DNA of 64,000 bases, taken from Hydractinia symbiolongicarpus (taxonomy: Eukaryota > Cnidaria > Hydrozoa > Anthoathecata > Hydractiniidae). A program made the translations under genes and the position numbers. The notes beneath the pieces were generated by a model. That model saw only the letters and a list, made by a program, of their open reading frames with translations. It did no database searches and had not been told where the DNA came from. The DNA is taken from the NCBI RefSeq assembly GCF_029227915.1, contig NC_079875.1, positions 31,501,501-31,565,500 on the forward strand, in the 5' to 3' direction. Positions within the stretch are counted from its first letter, which is position 1; each line of letters opens with the position of its first letter. Shown here piece by piece: positions 53,468-63,684 of the stretch.

Positions 53468-53747
53468 CGTAGCTATACAACTGCGTAAGACTGGGACCCA
53501 GAGTAGTTTAACTTATTACTACATGTGTACCTGACCCGAATCCAAAAGGCACGTTAGGGATGTTAGGCGCATGTGATAACACCTACAATAAGGAAGTACT
53601 CTTAACTTCAGGGCAAGACTTGCGATTCAGTCGAGTTTGGTTTGTTCTCTTCAGTAAATAGCATTAAGGATGTGCTATTTCGAGTGTCTTTGTAAAAAAT
53701 GAAACAAGCGGAAATTGCACTGACAACATTAGTTACACTTCAACAAT

Positions 53748-53803
53748 GGGCTCAACCGGGATTTAAACCTAAAGCAAGAATCATGCCACTAGACCATTGA
53801 GCC
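53748..53803 (-). pseudogene. psi-tRNA-Pro, B box altered
   Basis: C56T form. Confidence 0.86.
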
Positions 53804-53884
53804 TCTATGTCCCGTGCATTTTATTATATCCATAGAGACGAAGAAGACAGTCCCTATCTTTAACATTAGTTACACTTTGATAAT

Positions 53885-53956
53885 GGGCTCAACCGGGATT
53901 TGAACCCGGGACCTCTCCCACCCAAAGCGAGAATCATACCACTAGACCATTGAGCC
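53885..53956 (-). tRNA. tRNA-Pro(UGG), anticodon-stem mismatch
   Basis: C40G and C20T, third copy. Confidence 0.72.
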
Positions 53957-54155
53957 TCCATGTCACATGCAACATGTCACAATGTTCTATTAAGAATGGC
54001 TTTGGCAAAATAGGGACTGTCTTCGTTGTCTCTAAGGATATAAAAAAAAGCCTCAGTACGCAATAATGAAGTCACAACCTGGAGCATGATTTTCTTCTTA
54101 CAATTATTCACTCAAGAACCATTATCTTGTAACCATGTTTTAATACTGTTTTTTC

Positions 54156-54227
54156 TGACTCTGACGTGAATTGAACACGCAACCTTCTGATCTGGAGTCA
54201 GACGCGCTACCATTGCGCCACAGAGTC
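54156..54227 (-). tRNA. tRNA-Trp(CCA), class B
   Basis: Consensus class B. Confidence 0.93.
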
Positions 54228-54507
54228 CGTAGCTATACAACTGCGTAAGACTGGGACCCAGAGTAGTTTAAGTTATTACTACATGTGTACCTGACCCGAA
54301 TCCAAAAGGCACGTTAGGGATGTTAGGCGCATGTGATAACGCCTACAATAAGGAAGTACTCTTAACTTCAGGGCAAGACTTGCGATTAAGTCGAGTTTGG
54401 TTTGTTCTCTGCAGTAAATGGCATTAAGGATGTGCTATTTCGAGTGTCTTTGTAAAAAATGAAACAAGCGGAAATTGCACTGACAACATTAGTTACACTC
54501 CAACAAT

Positions 54508-54563
54508 GGGCTCAACCGGGATTTGAACCTAAAACAAGAATCATGCCACTAGACCATTGAGCC
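54508..54563 (-). pseudogene. psi-tRNA-Pro
   Basis: aaaacaag variant. Confidence 0.86.
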
Positions 54564-54644
54564 TCTATGTCCCTTGCATTTTATTATATCCATAGAGACG
54601 AAGAAGACAGTCCCTATCTTTAACATTAGTTACACTTTAATAAT

Positions 54645-54716
54645 GGGCTCAACCGGGATTTGAACCCGGGACCTCTCGCACCCAAAGCGAGAATCATGCC
54701 ACTAGACCATTGAGCC
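54645..54716 (-). tRNA. tRNA-Pro(UGG)
   Basis: Consensus; last copy of the homogenised part of the array. Confidence 0.94.
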
Positions 54717-54916
54717 TCCATGCCACATGCAACATGTCACAATGTTCTATTAGGAATGGCTTTGGAAAAATAGGGACTGTCTTCGTTGTCTCTAAGGATA
54801 TAAAAAAAAGCCTCAGTACGCAATAATGAAGTCACAACCTGGAGCAAGATTTTCTTCTTACAATTACTTCACTCAAGAACCATTATTTTGTAACCATGTT
54901 TTAATACTGTTTTTTC

Positions 54917-54988
54917 TGACTCTTACGTGAATTGAACAAGCATCCTTCTGATCTGGAGTCACACGCGATACCATTTCGCTACAGAGTC
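54917..54988 (-). pseudogene. diverged tRNA-Trp(CCA)
   Basis: Anticodon CCA kept. The D stem is GCGA/TCGC, a paired double change from GCGC/GCGC. Mismatches at 7:66, 28:42 and 51:63 argue against function. Confidence 0.65.
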
Positions 54989-55266
54989 CGTAGCTATACA
55001 GCTGCGTAAGACTGGGACCCAGAGTAGTTAAGTTATTACTACATGGGTACCTTTCCCGAATCCAAAACGCACGTTAGGGATGTTAGGCGCATGTGATTAC
55101 ACCTACAATAAGGGACACTCTTAACTTCAGGGCAAGACTTGCGATTCCGTCGAGTTTGGTTTGTTCTCTGCAGTAAATAGCATTAAGGATGTGCTATTTC
55201 GAGTGTCTTTGTAAAAAATGAAACAAGCGGAAATAGCACTGACAACTTTGATTACACTCCAACAAT

Positions 55267-55322
55267 GGGCTCAACCGGGATTTGAACCTAAAGCAAGAAT
55301 CCTGCCATTAAACCATTGAGCC
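55267..55322 (-). pseudogene. psi-tRNA-Pro
   Basis: Diverged: cctgccattaaacc. Confidence 0.84.
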
Positions 55323-55402
55323 TTTATGTCAGGTGCGTTTATTATATACTGAGAGACGACGAACACAGTCCTTATCTTTAACATTAGTTACACTTCAACA
55401 AT

Positions 55403-55474
55403 GGGCTCAACCGGGATTTGAACCCGGGACCTCTCGCACCCAAAGCGAGAATCATGCCACTAGACCATTGACCT
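55403..55474 (-). tRNA. tRNA-Pro(UGG), 5' acceptor changed
   Basis: The 5' strand begins AGGTC instead of GGCTC, so pairs 1:72 and 3:70 are lost. The rest is consensus. Same in 56168 and 58630. Confidence 0.65.
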
Positions 55475-55681
55475 TCTATGTCGCGTGCAACATGTCACAA
55501 TGTTGAAAGACCTATTAAGAATGGATTTGGAAAGATAGGGACTGTCTTCGTTGAATCTAAGGATAAAAAAAAAAGCCTCAGTACGCAATAATGAAGTCAC
55601 AACCTGAAGCAAGATTTTCTTCTTACAATTGCTTCACTCAAGAACTATTATTTTGTAACCATGTTTTAATCTTGTTTTTTC

Positions 55682-55753
55682 TGACTCTGACTTGAATTGA
55701 ACTCGCAACCTTCTGATCTGGAGTCACACGCGATACCATTTCGCTACAGAGTC
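55682..55753 (-). pseudogene. diverged tRNA-Trp(CCA)
   Basis: Compensated D stem GCGA/TCGC as in 54917. The T stem is broken at 51:63 and 52:62 and the anticodon stem at 28:42. Confidence 0.62.
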
Positions 55754-56031
55754 CGTAGCTATACAACTGCGTAAGACTGGGATCCAGAGTAGTTAAGTTA
55801 TTACTACATGTGTACCTTTCCCGAATCCAAAACGCACGTTAGGGATGTTAGGCGCATGTGATAACACCTACAATAAGGGACACTCTTAACTTCAGGGTAA
55901 GACTTGCGATTCCGTCGAGTTTGGTTTGTTCTCTGCAGTAAATAGCATTAAAGATGTGCTATTTCGAGTGTCTTTGTAAAAAATGAAACAAGCGGAAATT
56001 GCACTGACAACTTTAGTTACACTCCAACAAT

Positions 56032-56087
56032 GGGCTCAACCGGGATTTGAACCTAAAGCAAGAATCATGCCATTAGACCATTGAGCC
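56032..56087 (-). pseudogene. psi-tRNA-Pro
   Basis: ccattag variant. Confidence 0.86.
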
Positions 56088-56167
56088 TTTATGTCAGGTG
56101 CGTTTATTATATACTGAGAGACGACGAACACAGTCCTTATCTTTAACATTAGTTACACTTCAACAAT

Positions 56168-56239
56168 GGGCTCAACCGGGATTTAAACGCGGGACCTCTC
56201 GCACCCAAAGCGAGAATCATGCCACTAGACCATTGACCT
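56168..56239 (-). pseudogene. degraded tRNA-Pro(UGG)
   Basis: Altered 5' acceptor as in 55403, and T-arm changes (atttaaacgcg) that remove C56. Confidence 0.65.
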
Positions 56240-56445
56240 TCTATGTCTCGTGCAACATGTCACAATGTTGAAAGACCTATTAAGAATGGATTTGGAAATG
56301 TACGGACTGTGTTTGTTGTCTCTAACGATATATTAAAAAGCTTCAGTTCGCAATAATGAAGTCACAACCTGGAGCAAGATTTTCTTCTTACAATTACTTC
56401 ACTCAAGAACCATTATTTTGTAACCATCTTTTAATACTGTTTTTA

Positions 56446-56517
56446 TGACACTGACGTGAATTGAAACCGCAACCTTCTGATCTGGAGTCAGACGCGCTAC
56501 CATTTCGCTACAGAGTT
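56446..56517 (-). pseudogene. diverged tRNA-Trp(CCA)
   Basis: D stem GCGA/GCGC, with only one side of the compensated change. Acceptor and T-arm changes. Confidence 0.62.
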
Positions 56518-56582
56518 CGTAGCTATACAACTGCGTAAGACTGGGACCCAGAGTAGTTAAGTTATTACTACATGTGTACCTT

Positions 56583-56613
56583 AGCGAGAATCATGCCACT
56601 AGACCATGGAGCC
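56583..56613 (-). pseudogene. tRNA-Pro 5' half fragment
   Basis: 31 nt up to the anticodon stem, joined to Trp upstream spacer (gtgtacctt). Repeated at 57405 and 59045. Confidence 0.85.
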
Positions 56614-56813
56614 TCCATGTCACATGCAACATGTCACAATGTTCTATTAAGAATGGATTTGGAAAGATAGGGACTGTCTTCGTTGTCTCTAAGGATATAA
56701 AAAAAAGCCTCAGTACGCAATAATGAAGTCACAACCTGAAGCAAGATTTTCTTCTTACAATTACTTCACTCAAGAACTATTATTTTGTAACCATGTTTTA
56801 ATCTTGTTTTTTC

Positions 56814-56885
56814 TGACTCTGACTTGAATTCAACTAGCAACCTTCTGATCTGGAGTCAGACGCGCTACCATTGCGCCACAGAGTC
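56814..56885 (-). pseudogene. diverged tRNA-Trp(CCA), class A
   Basis: T arm changed (ttcaactagc): C56 is lost, so the B box is broken. Copy at 57636. Confidence 0.68.
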
Positions 56886-57267
56886 CGTAGCTATACAACT
56901 GCGTAAGACTGGGACCCAGAGTAGTTAAGTTATTACTACATGTGTACCTGACCCGAATCCAAAAGGCACGTTAGGGATGTTAGGCGCATGTGATAACACC
57001 TACAATAAGGGCCACTCTTAACTTCCGGGCAAGACTTGCGATTCAGTCGAGTTTGGTTTGTTCTCTGCAGTCACAATGTTGTCACAATGTTGAAAGACCT
57101 ATTAAGAATGGATTTGGAAATGTACGGACTGTGTTCGTTGTCTCTAACGATATATTAAAAAGCTTCAGTTCGCAATAATGAAGTCACAACCTGGAGCAAG
57201 ATTTTCTTCTTACAATTACTTCACTCAAGAACCATTATTTTGTAACCATGTTTTAATACTGTTTTTA
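56886..57267. other. 382-bp stretch without a gene
   Basis: Trp 5' spacer that jumps at 57071 straight to the flank beyond tRNA-Pro (gtcacaatgttgaaagacc). Psi-Pro and tRNA-Pro of this unit are deleted. Confidence 0.8.
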
Positions 57268-57339
57268 TGACACTGACGTGAATTGAACACGCAACCTTCT
57301 GATCTGGAGTCAGACGCGCTACCATTTCGCTACAGAGTT
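57268..57339 (-). pseudogene. diverged tRNA-Trp(CCA)
   Basis: D stem GCGA/GCGC and first base A (plus-strand gagtt). Near copy of 56446. Confidence 0.65.
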
Positions 57340-57404
57340 CGTAGCTATACAACTGCGTAAGACTGGGACCCAGAGTAGTTAAGTTATTACTACATGTGTA
57401 CCTT

Positions 57405-57435
57405 AGCGAGAATCATGCCACTAGACCATGGAGCC
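57405..57435 (-). pseudogene. tRNA-Pro 5' half fragment
   Basis: Copy of 56583. Confidence 0.85.
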
Positions 57436-57635
57436 TCCATGTCACATGCAACATGTCACAATGTTCTATTAAGAATGGATTTGGAAAGATAGGGACTGTC
57501 TTCGTTGTCTCTAAGGATATAAAAAAAAGCCTCAGTACGCAATAATGAAGTCACAACCTGAAGCAAGATTTTCTTCTTACAATTACTTCACTCAAGAACT
57601 ATTATTTTGTAACCATGTTTTAATCTTGTTTTTTC

Positions 57636-57707
57636 TGACTCTGACTTGAATTCAACTAGCAACCTTCTGATCTGGAGTCAGACGCGCTACCATTGCGCCA
57701 CAGAGTC
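57636..57707 (-). pseudogene. diverged tRNA-Trp(CCA), class A
   Basis: Copy of 56814 with the same broken B box. Confidence 0.68.
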
Positions 57708-57900
57708 CGTAGCTATACAACTGCGTAAGACTGGGACCCAGAGTAGTTAAGTTATTACTACATGTGTACCTGACCCGAATCCAAAAGGCACGTTAGGGAT
57801 GTTAGGCGCATGTGATAACACCTACAATAAGGGCCACTCTTAACTTCCGGGCAAGACTTGCGATTCAGTCGAGTTTGGTTTGTTCTCTGCAGTAAATAGC

Positions 57901-57937
57901 ACCCAGAGCGAGATTCATGCCACTAAACCATTGAGCC
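57901..57937 (-). pseudogene. tRNA-Pro fragment
   Basis: 37 nt, 5' end through the anticodon, joined to spacer after gtaaatagc. U33 is changed to C. Confidence 0.82.
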
Positions 57938-58143
57938 TCTATGTCGCGTGCAACATGTCACAATATTGAAAGACCTATTAAGAATGGATTTGGAAATATA
58001 CTGACTGTGTTCGTTGTCTCTAACGATATATTAAAAAGCTTCAGTTCGCAATAGTGAAGTCACAACCTGGAGCAAGATTTTCTTCTTACAATTACTTCAC
58101 TCTAGAACCATTATTTTGTAACCATGTTTTAATACTGTTTTTA

Positions 58144-58215
58144 TGACTCTTACGTGAATTGAACAAGCATCCTTCTGATCTGGAGTCACACGCGATACCA
58201 TTTCCCTACAGAGTC
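58144..58215 (-). pseudogene. diverged tRNA-Trp(CCA)
   Basis: Like 54917, with an extra D-stem change (tttccc). Confidence 0.62.
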
Positions 58216-58493
58216 CGTAGCTATACAACTGCGTAAGACTGGGACCCAGAGTAGTTAAGTTATTACTACATGTGTACCTTTCCCGAATCCAAAACGCACG
58301 TTAGGGATGTTAGGCGCATGTGATAACACCTACAATAAGGGACACTCTTAACTTCAGGGCAAGACTTGCGATTCCGTCGAGTTTGGTTTGTTCTCTGCAG
58401 TAAATAGCATTAAGGATGTGCTATTTCGAGTGTCTTTGTAAAAAATGAAACAAGCGGAAATTGCACTGACAACTTTAGTTACATTCCAACAAT

Positions 58494-58549
58494 GGGCTCA
58501 ACCGGGATTTGAACCTAAAGCAAGAATCATGCCATTAGACCATTGAGCC
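58494..58549 (-). pseudogene. psi-tRNA-Pro
   Basis: ccattag variant. Confidence 0.86.
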
Positions 58550-58629
58550 TTTATGTCAGGTGCGTTTATTATATACTGAGAGACGACGAACACAGTCCTT
58601 ATCTTTAACATTAGTTACACTTCAACAAT

Positions 58630-58701
58630 GGGCTCAACCGGGATTTGAACCCGGGACCTCTCGCACCCAAAGCGAGAATCATGCCACTAGACCATTGACC
58701 T
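58630..58701 (-). tRNA. tRNA-Pro(UGG), 5' acceptor changed
   Basis: AGGTC acceptor as in 55403. The body is consensus. Confidence 0.65.
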
Positions 58702-58907
58702 TCTATGTCGCGTGCAACATGTCACAATGTTGAAAGACCTATTAAGAATAGATTTGGAAATGTACGGACTGTGTTCGTTGTCTCTAACGATATATTAAAA
58801 AGCTTCAGTTCGCAATAATGAAGTCACAACCTGGAGCAAGATTTTCTTCTTACAATTACTTCACTCAAGAACCATTATTTTGTAACCATCTTTTAATACT
58901 GTTTTTA

Positions 58908-58979
58908 TGACACTGACGTGAATTGAACACGCAACCTTCTGATCTGGAGTCAGACGCGCTACAATTTCGCAATGGAGTT
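58908..58979 (-). pseudogene. diverged tRNA-Trp(CCA)
   Basis: Degraded acceptor and D arm (acaatttcgcaatggagtt). Confidence 0.6.
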
Positions 58980-59044
58980 CGTAGCTATACAACTGCGTAA
59001 GACTGGGACCCAGAGTAGTTAAGTTATTACTACATGTGTACCTT

Positions 59045-59075
59045 AGCGAGAATCATGCCACTAGACCATTGAGCC
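59045..59075 (-). pseudogene. tRNA-Pro 5' half fragment
   Basis: Third copy of the 31-nt fragment; keeps ccattgagcc. Confidence 0.85.
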
Positions 59076-59275
59076 TCCATGTCACATGCAACATGTCACA
59101 ATGTTCTATTAAGAATGGCTTTGGAAAAATAGGGACTGTCTTCGTTGTCTCTAAGGATATAAAAAAAAGCCTCAGTACGCAATACTGAAGTCACAACCTG
59201 AAGCAAGATTTTCTTCTTACAATTACTTCACTCAAGAACTATTACTTTGTAACCATGTTTTAATCTTGTTTTTTC

Positions 59276-59347
59276 TGACTCTGACTTGAATTGAACTCGC
59301 AACCTTCTGATCTGGAGTCAGACGCGCTACCATTGCGCCACAGAGTC
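59276..59347 (-). tRNA. tRNA-Trp(CCA), class A, T stem damaged
   Basis: gaactcgc adds a second T-stem mismatch (52:62). Acceptor, D and anticodon arms are intact. Confidence 0.62.
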
Positions 59348-59540
59348 CGTAGCTATACAACTGCGTAAGACTGGGACCCAGAGTAGTTAAGTTATTACTA
59401 CATGTGTACCTGACCCGAATCCAAAAGGCACGTTAGGGATGTTAGGCGCATGTGATAACACCTACAATAAGGGCCACTCTTAACTTCAGGGCAAGACTTG
59501 CGATTCAGTCGAGTTTGGTTTGTTCTCTGCAGTAAATAGC

Positions 59541-59577
59541 ACCCAAAGCGAGAATCATGCCACTAAACCATTGAGCC
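59541..59577 (-). pseudogene. tRNA-Pro fragment
   Basis: Same truncation as 57901, with U33 normal. Confidence 0.82.
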
Positions 59578-59783
59578 TCTATGTCGCGTGCAACATGTCA
59601 CAATGTTGAAACACCTATTAAGAATAGATTTGGAAATATACGGACTGTGTTCGTTGTCTCTAACGATATATTAAAAAGCTTCAGTTCGCAATAGTGAAGT
59701 CACAACCTGGAGCAAGATTTTCTTTTTACAATTACTCCACTCCAGAACCATTATTTTGTAACCATGTTTTAAGACTGTTTTTA

Positions 59784-59855
59784 TGACTCTTACGTGAATT
59801 GAACAAGCATCCTTCTGATCTGGAGTCACACGCGCTACCATTTCGTTACAGAGTC
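59784..59855 (-). pseudogene. diverged tRNA-Trp(CCA)
   Basis: Changes in the D stem (tttcgttac), anticodon stem and T stem. Confidence 0.6.
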
Positions 59856-60133
59856 CGTAGCTATACAACTGCGTAAGACTGGGACCCAGAGTAGTTAAGT
59901 TATTACTACATGTGTACCTTTCCCGAATCCAAAACGCACGTTAGGGATGTTAGGCGCATGTGATAACACCTACAATAAGGGACACTCTTAACTTCAGGGC
60001 AAGACTTGCGATTCAGTCGAGTTTGGTTTGTTCTCTGCAGGAAATAGCATTAAGGATGTGCTATTTCGAGTGTCTTTGTAAAAAATGAAACAAGCGGAAA
60101 TTGCACTGACAACTTTAGTTACACTCCAACAAT

Positions 60134-60189
60134 GGGCTCAACCGGGACTTGAACCTAAAGCAAGAATCATGCCATTAGACCATTGAGCC
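60134..60189 (-). pseudogene. psi-tRNA-Pro
   Basis: gggactt and ccattag changes. Confidence 0.85.
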
Positions 60190-60270
60190 TCTATGTCAGG
60201 TGCGTTTTATTATATACTGAGAGACGACGAACACAGTCCTTATCTTTAACATTAGTTACACTTCAACAAT

Positions 60271-60342
60271 GGGCTCAACCGGGATTTGAACCCGGGACCT
60301 CTCGCACCCAAAGCGAGAATCATGCCACTAGACCATTGAGCC
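60271..60342 (-). tRNA. tRNA-Pro(UGG)
   Basis: Consensus at all 72 positions, although its neighbours are diverged. Confidence 0.94.
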
Positions 60343-60542
60343 TCCATGTCACATGCAACATGTCACGATCTTCTATTAAGAATGGATTTGGAAAGATAGG
60401 GACTGTCTTCGTGGTCTCTAAGGATATAAAAAAAAGCCTCAGTACGCAATAATGAAGTCACAACCTGAAGCAAGATTTTCTTCTTACAATTACTTCACTC
60501 AAGAACTATTATTTTGTCACCATGTTTTAATACTGTTTTTTC

Positions 60543-60614
60543 TGACTCTGACTTGAATTGAACTCGCAACCTTCTGATCTGGAGTCAGACGCGCTACCAT
60601 TGCGCCACAGAGTC
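60543..60614 (-). tRNA. tRNA-Trp(CCA), class A, T stem damaged
   Basis: As 59276. Confidence 0.62.
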
Positions 60615-60892
60615 CGTAGCTATGCAACTGCGTAAGACTGGGACCCAGAGTAGTTAAGTTATTACTACATGTGTACCTGACCCGAATCCAAAAGGCACGT
60701 TAGGGATGTTAGGCGCATGTGATAACACCTACAATAAGGGGCACTCTTAACTTCAGAGCAAGACTTGCGATTCAGTCGAGTTTGGTTTGTTTTCTGCAGT
60801 AAATAGCATTAAGAATGTGCCATTTCGAATGTCTTTGTAAAAAATGAAACAAACGGAAAGTGCACTTACAACATTAGTTACAATTCAACAAT

Positions 60893-60948
60893 TGGCTCAA
60901 CCGGGATTTGAACCTAAAGCAAGAATCATGCCATTAGACCATTGAGCC
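60893..60948 (-). pseudogene. psi-tRNA-Pro fused to tRNA-Pro 5' flank
   Basis: Discriminator changed. The right side continues as tatgtcgcgtgcaacatg, so no full tRNA-Pro follows. Confidence 0.85.
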
Positions 60949-61154
60949 TCTATGTCGCGTGCAACATGTCACAATGTTAAAAGACCTATTAAGAATGGAT
61001 TTGGAAAGATAGGGACTGTCTTCGTTGTCTCTAAGGATATAAAAAAGAACCTAAGTACGCAATAATGAAGTCACAACCTGGAGCAAGATTTTCTTCTTAC
61101 AATTATTCACTCAAGAACCATTATTTTGTAACCATGTTTTAATACTGTATTTTA

Positions 61155-61226
61155 TGACTCTGACGTGAATTGAACACGCAACCTTCTGATCTGGAGTCAG
61201 ACGCGCTACCATTGCGCCACAGAGTC
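61155..61226 (-). tRNA. tRNA-Trp(CCA), class B
   Basis: Consensus class B with a diverged 3' flank. Confidence 0.92.
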
Positions 61227-61504
61227 CGTAGCTATTCAACAGCGTAAGACTGGGACCAAGAGTAGTTAAGTTATTACTACATGTGTACCTGTCCCGAATC
61301 CAAGAGGCACGTTAGGGATGTTAGGCGCATGTGATAACACCTACAATAAGGGGCACTCTTAACTTCAGGTCAAAACTTCCGTTTCAGTCGAGTTTGGTTT
61401 GTTCTCTGCAGTAAATAGCATTACAAATGTGCTATTTCGAATGTCTTTGTAAAAAACAAAACAGACTGAAATTGCACTTACAACATTAGTTACATTTCAA
61501 CAAT

Positions 61505-61560
61505 GGGCTCAACCGGGATTTGAACCTAAAGAAAGAATCATGCCACTAGACCATTCAGCC
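61505..61560 (-). pseudogene. psi-tRNA-Pro
   Basis: ccattcagcc variant. Confidence 0.85.
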
Positions 61561-61640
61561 TCTATGTCACATGCTTTTTATTATATCCATAGAGACGAAG
61601 AAGACAGTCCCTATCTTTAACATTAATTCACTTTAATAAT

Positions 61641-61712
61641 GGGCTCAACCGGGAGTTGAACCCGGGACCTCTCACACCCGAAGCGAGAATAATGGCACCA
61701 GACCATTGAGAC
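61641..61712 (-). tRNA. tRNA-Pro(CGG)
   Basis: Anticodon loop TTCGGGT gives CGG, another proline isoacceptor. The stem CTCGC/GTGAG pairs with one G-U. G2 is changed to T and two D-arm bases differ, so function is uncertain. No Trp follows in this short unit. Confidence 0.72.
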
Positions 61713-61932
61713 TGTATGTCGCGTGTAACATGTCACAATGTTGAAAGACCTATTAAGAATGGATTTGGACAGATAGGGACTGTCTTTGTTGTCTCTAAGG
61801 ATATAATAAAAATCCTCGGTACGCAATAGTGAAGTCACACCCTGGAGCATGACTATGTCACATGCATTTTATTGTATCCATAGAGACGAAGAATACAGTC
61901 CCTATCTTTAACATTAGTTACACTTTAATAAT

Positions 61933-62004
61933 GGGCTCAACTGGGAGTTGGACCCGGGACCTCTCACACCCGAAACGAGAATCATGCCACTAGACCATTG
62001 AGCC
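61933..62004 (-). tRNA. tRNA-Pro(CGG)
   Basis: Loop TTCGGGT. The acceptor is intact; the anticodon stem has two G-U pairs. The B box reads GGTCCAACTCC, losing T55. Confidence 0.72.
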
Positions 62005-62211
62005 TCTATGTCGCGTGTAACATGTCACAATTTTGAAAGACCTATTAAGAATGGATTTGGAAAGATAGGGACTGTCTTCGTTGACTCTAAGGACATAAAA
62101 AAAAGCCTCAGTACGCAATAATGAAGTCACAACCTGGAGCAAGATTTTCTTCTTACAATTATTTCACTCAAGAACCATTATTTTGTAACCATGTTTTAAT
62201 ACTCTATTTTA

Positions 62212-62283
62212 TGACTCTGACGTGAATTGAACACGCAACCTTCTGATCTGGAGTCAGACGCGCTACCATTGCGACACAGAGTC
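62212..62283 (-). tRNA. tRNA-Trp(CCA), class B variant
   Basis: G10T as in 38821. Otherwise consensus. Confidence 0.75.
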
Positions 62284-62555
62284 CGTAGCTATTCAAGAGC
62301 GAAAGACTGGGACCAAGAGTAGTAAAGGTATTACTACATGTGTACAATCGAAAAGGCACGTTAGGGATGTTAGGTGCATGTGATAAAACATACAAACAAG
62401 GGAGCACTCTTTTCTTCCGGGCAAATCTTACGTTTCAGTCGAGTTTGGTTTGTTCTCTGCAGTAAGTAGCATTAAGGACATGCTATTCCGAGTTTTTTTG
62501 TAAGAAGTGAAAAAGGCGGAAATTGCACTGACAACATTAGATACACTACAACAAT

Positions 62556-62611
62556 GGGCTCAACTAGGATTTGAACTTAAACAGAGAATCATCCCACTTG
62601 ACCATTGAGCT
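62556..62611 (-). pseudogene. psi-tRNA-Pro
   Basis: Highly diverged form of the same 16-nt deletion. Confidence 0.82.
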
Positions 62612-62692
62612 TCTATGTCACGTGCGTTTTATTATGTCCTTAGAGACGACGAAGACAGTCCCTATCTTTAACAGTAGTTACACTTCAACAAT

Positions 62693-62763
62693 TGGCTCAA
62701 TTGGTATTTGAAGCCGGGACCTCTCGCACCAAAGCGAGAATCATGGCACTAGACCATTAAGCC
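62693..62763 (-). pseudogene. degraded tRNA-Pro
   Basis: 71 nt: one base is missing from the anticodon loop, with acceptor and T-arm changes. Confidence 0.75.
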
Positions 62764-62983
62764 TCTATGTCACGTGCAACATGTCACAATTTTGAAAAAC
62801 CTCCTAAGAATGAATTTGGACAGATAGGGACTGTCTTTGTTGTCTCTAAGGATATAATAAAAATCCTCGGTACGCAATAGTGAAGTCACAACCTGGAGCA
62901 TGACTATGTCACATGCATTTTATTATATCCATAGAGACGAAGAAGACAGTCCCTATCTTTAACATTAGTTACACTTTAATAAT

Positions 62984-63055
62984 GGGCTCAACCGGGAGTT
63001 GAACCCGGGACCTCTCACAGCCGAAGCGAGAATCATGCCACCAGACCATTGAGAC
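62984..63055 (-). tRNA. tRNA-Pro(CGG)
   Basis: Loop TTCGGCT. G2 to T as in 61641, and base 37 is changed. Preceded by the same Trp-less short unit type. Confidence 0.65.
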
Positions 63056-63261
63056 TGTATGGCGCGTGTAACATGTCACAATGTTGAAAGACCTATTAAG
63101 AATGGATTTGGAAAGATAGGGACTGTCTTCGTTGTCTCTAAGGACATAAAAAAAGCCTCAGTACGCAATTATGAAGTCACAACCTGGAGCAAGATTTTCT
63201 TCTTACTATTACTTCACTCAAGAACCATTATTTTGTAACCATGTTTTAATACTGTTTTTTA

Positions 63262-63333
63262 TGACTCTGACATGAATTGAACACGCAACCTTCTGATCTG
63301 GAGTCAGACGCGCTACCATTGCGCCACAGAGTC
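63262..63333 (-). tRNA. tRNA-Trp(CCA), acatgaatt form
   Basis: Base 63 is T, giving a G51-U63 wobble. All other arms are consensus. Last Trp of the array. Confidence 0.88.
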
Positions 63334-63612
63334 CGTAGCTTTTCAACAGCGTAAGACTGGGACTAAGAGTAGTAAAGGTATTACTACATGTGTACCTGTC
63401 TCGAATCGAAAAGGCACGTTAGGGATGCTAGGTGCATGTGATAAAACCTACAATAAGGAAGCACTCTTTACTTCCGGGCAAATCTTACGTTTCAGTCGAG
63501 TTTGGTTTGTTCTCTGCAGTAAGTAGCATTAAGGACGTGCTATTCCGAGTGTTTTTGTAAGAAGGGAAAAAGGCGGAAATTGCACTGACAACATTAGTTA
63601 CACTTCAACAAT

Positions 63613-63684
63613 GGGCTCAACCGGGATTTGAACACGGAACCTCTCGCACCCAAAGCGAGAATCTTGCCACTAGACCATTGAGCC
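63613..63684 (-). tRNA. tRNA-Pro(UGG) at the psi-Pro position
   Basis: Sits where psi-Pro lies in other units (after ctgacaacattagttac) but is full length at 72 nt. One T-stem mismatch (52:62). Plausibly the undeleted ancestral state kept at the array edge. Confidence 0.72.

Larger units (their letters stand above)
42180..54716. repeat. nested multi-unit duplications
   Basis: 42180-44290 recurs at 49150-51255 (offset 6971). The block from 48562 recurs from 51604 (offset 3042), and 50083-50914 recurs at 53885-54716 (offset 3802). Units at 52228 and 52988 are nearly identical tandem copies 760 bp apart. These are among the most similar and so probably most recent copies in the array. Confidence 0.85.

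Noticed and set aside
60183-60452. 89-aa open frame spanning tRNA-Pro at 60271
   Set aside because: It reads antisense through a consensus tRNA gene and exists only because of local edge variants.
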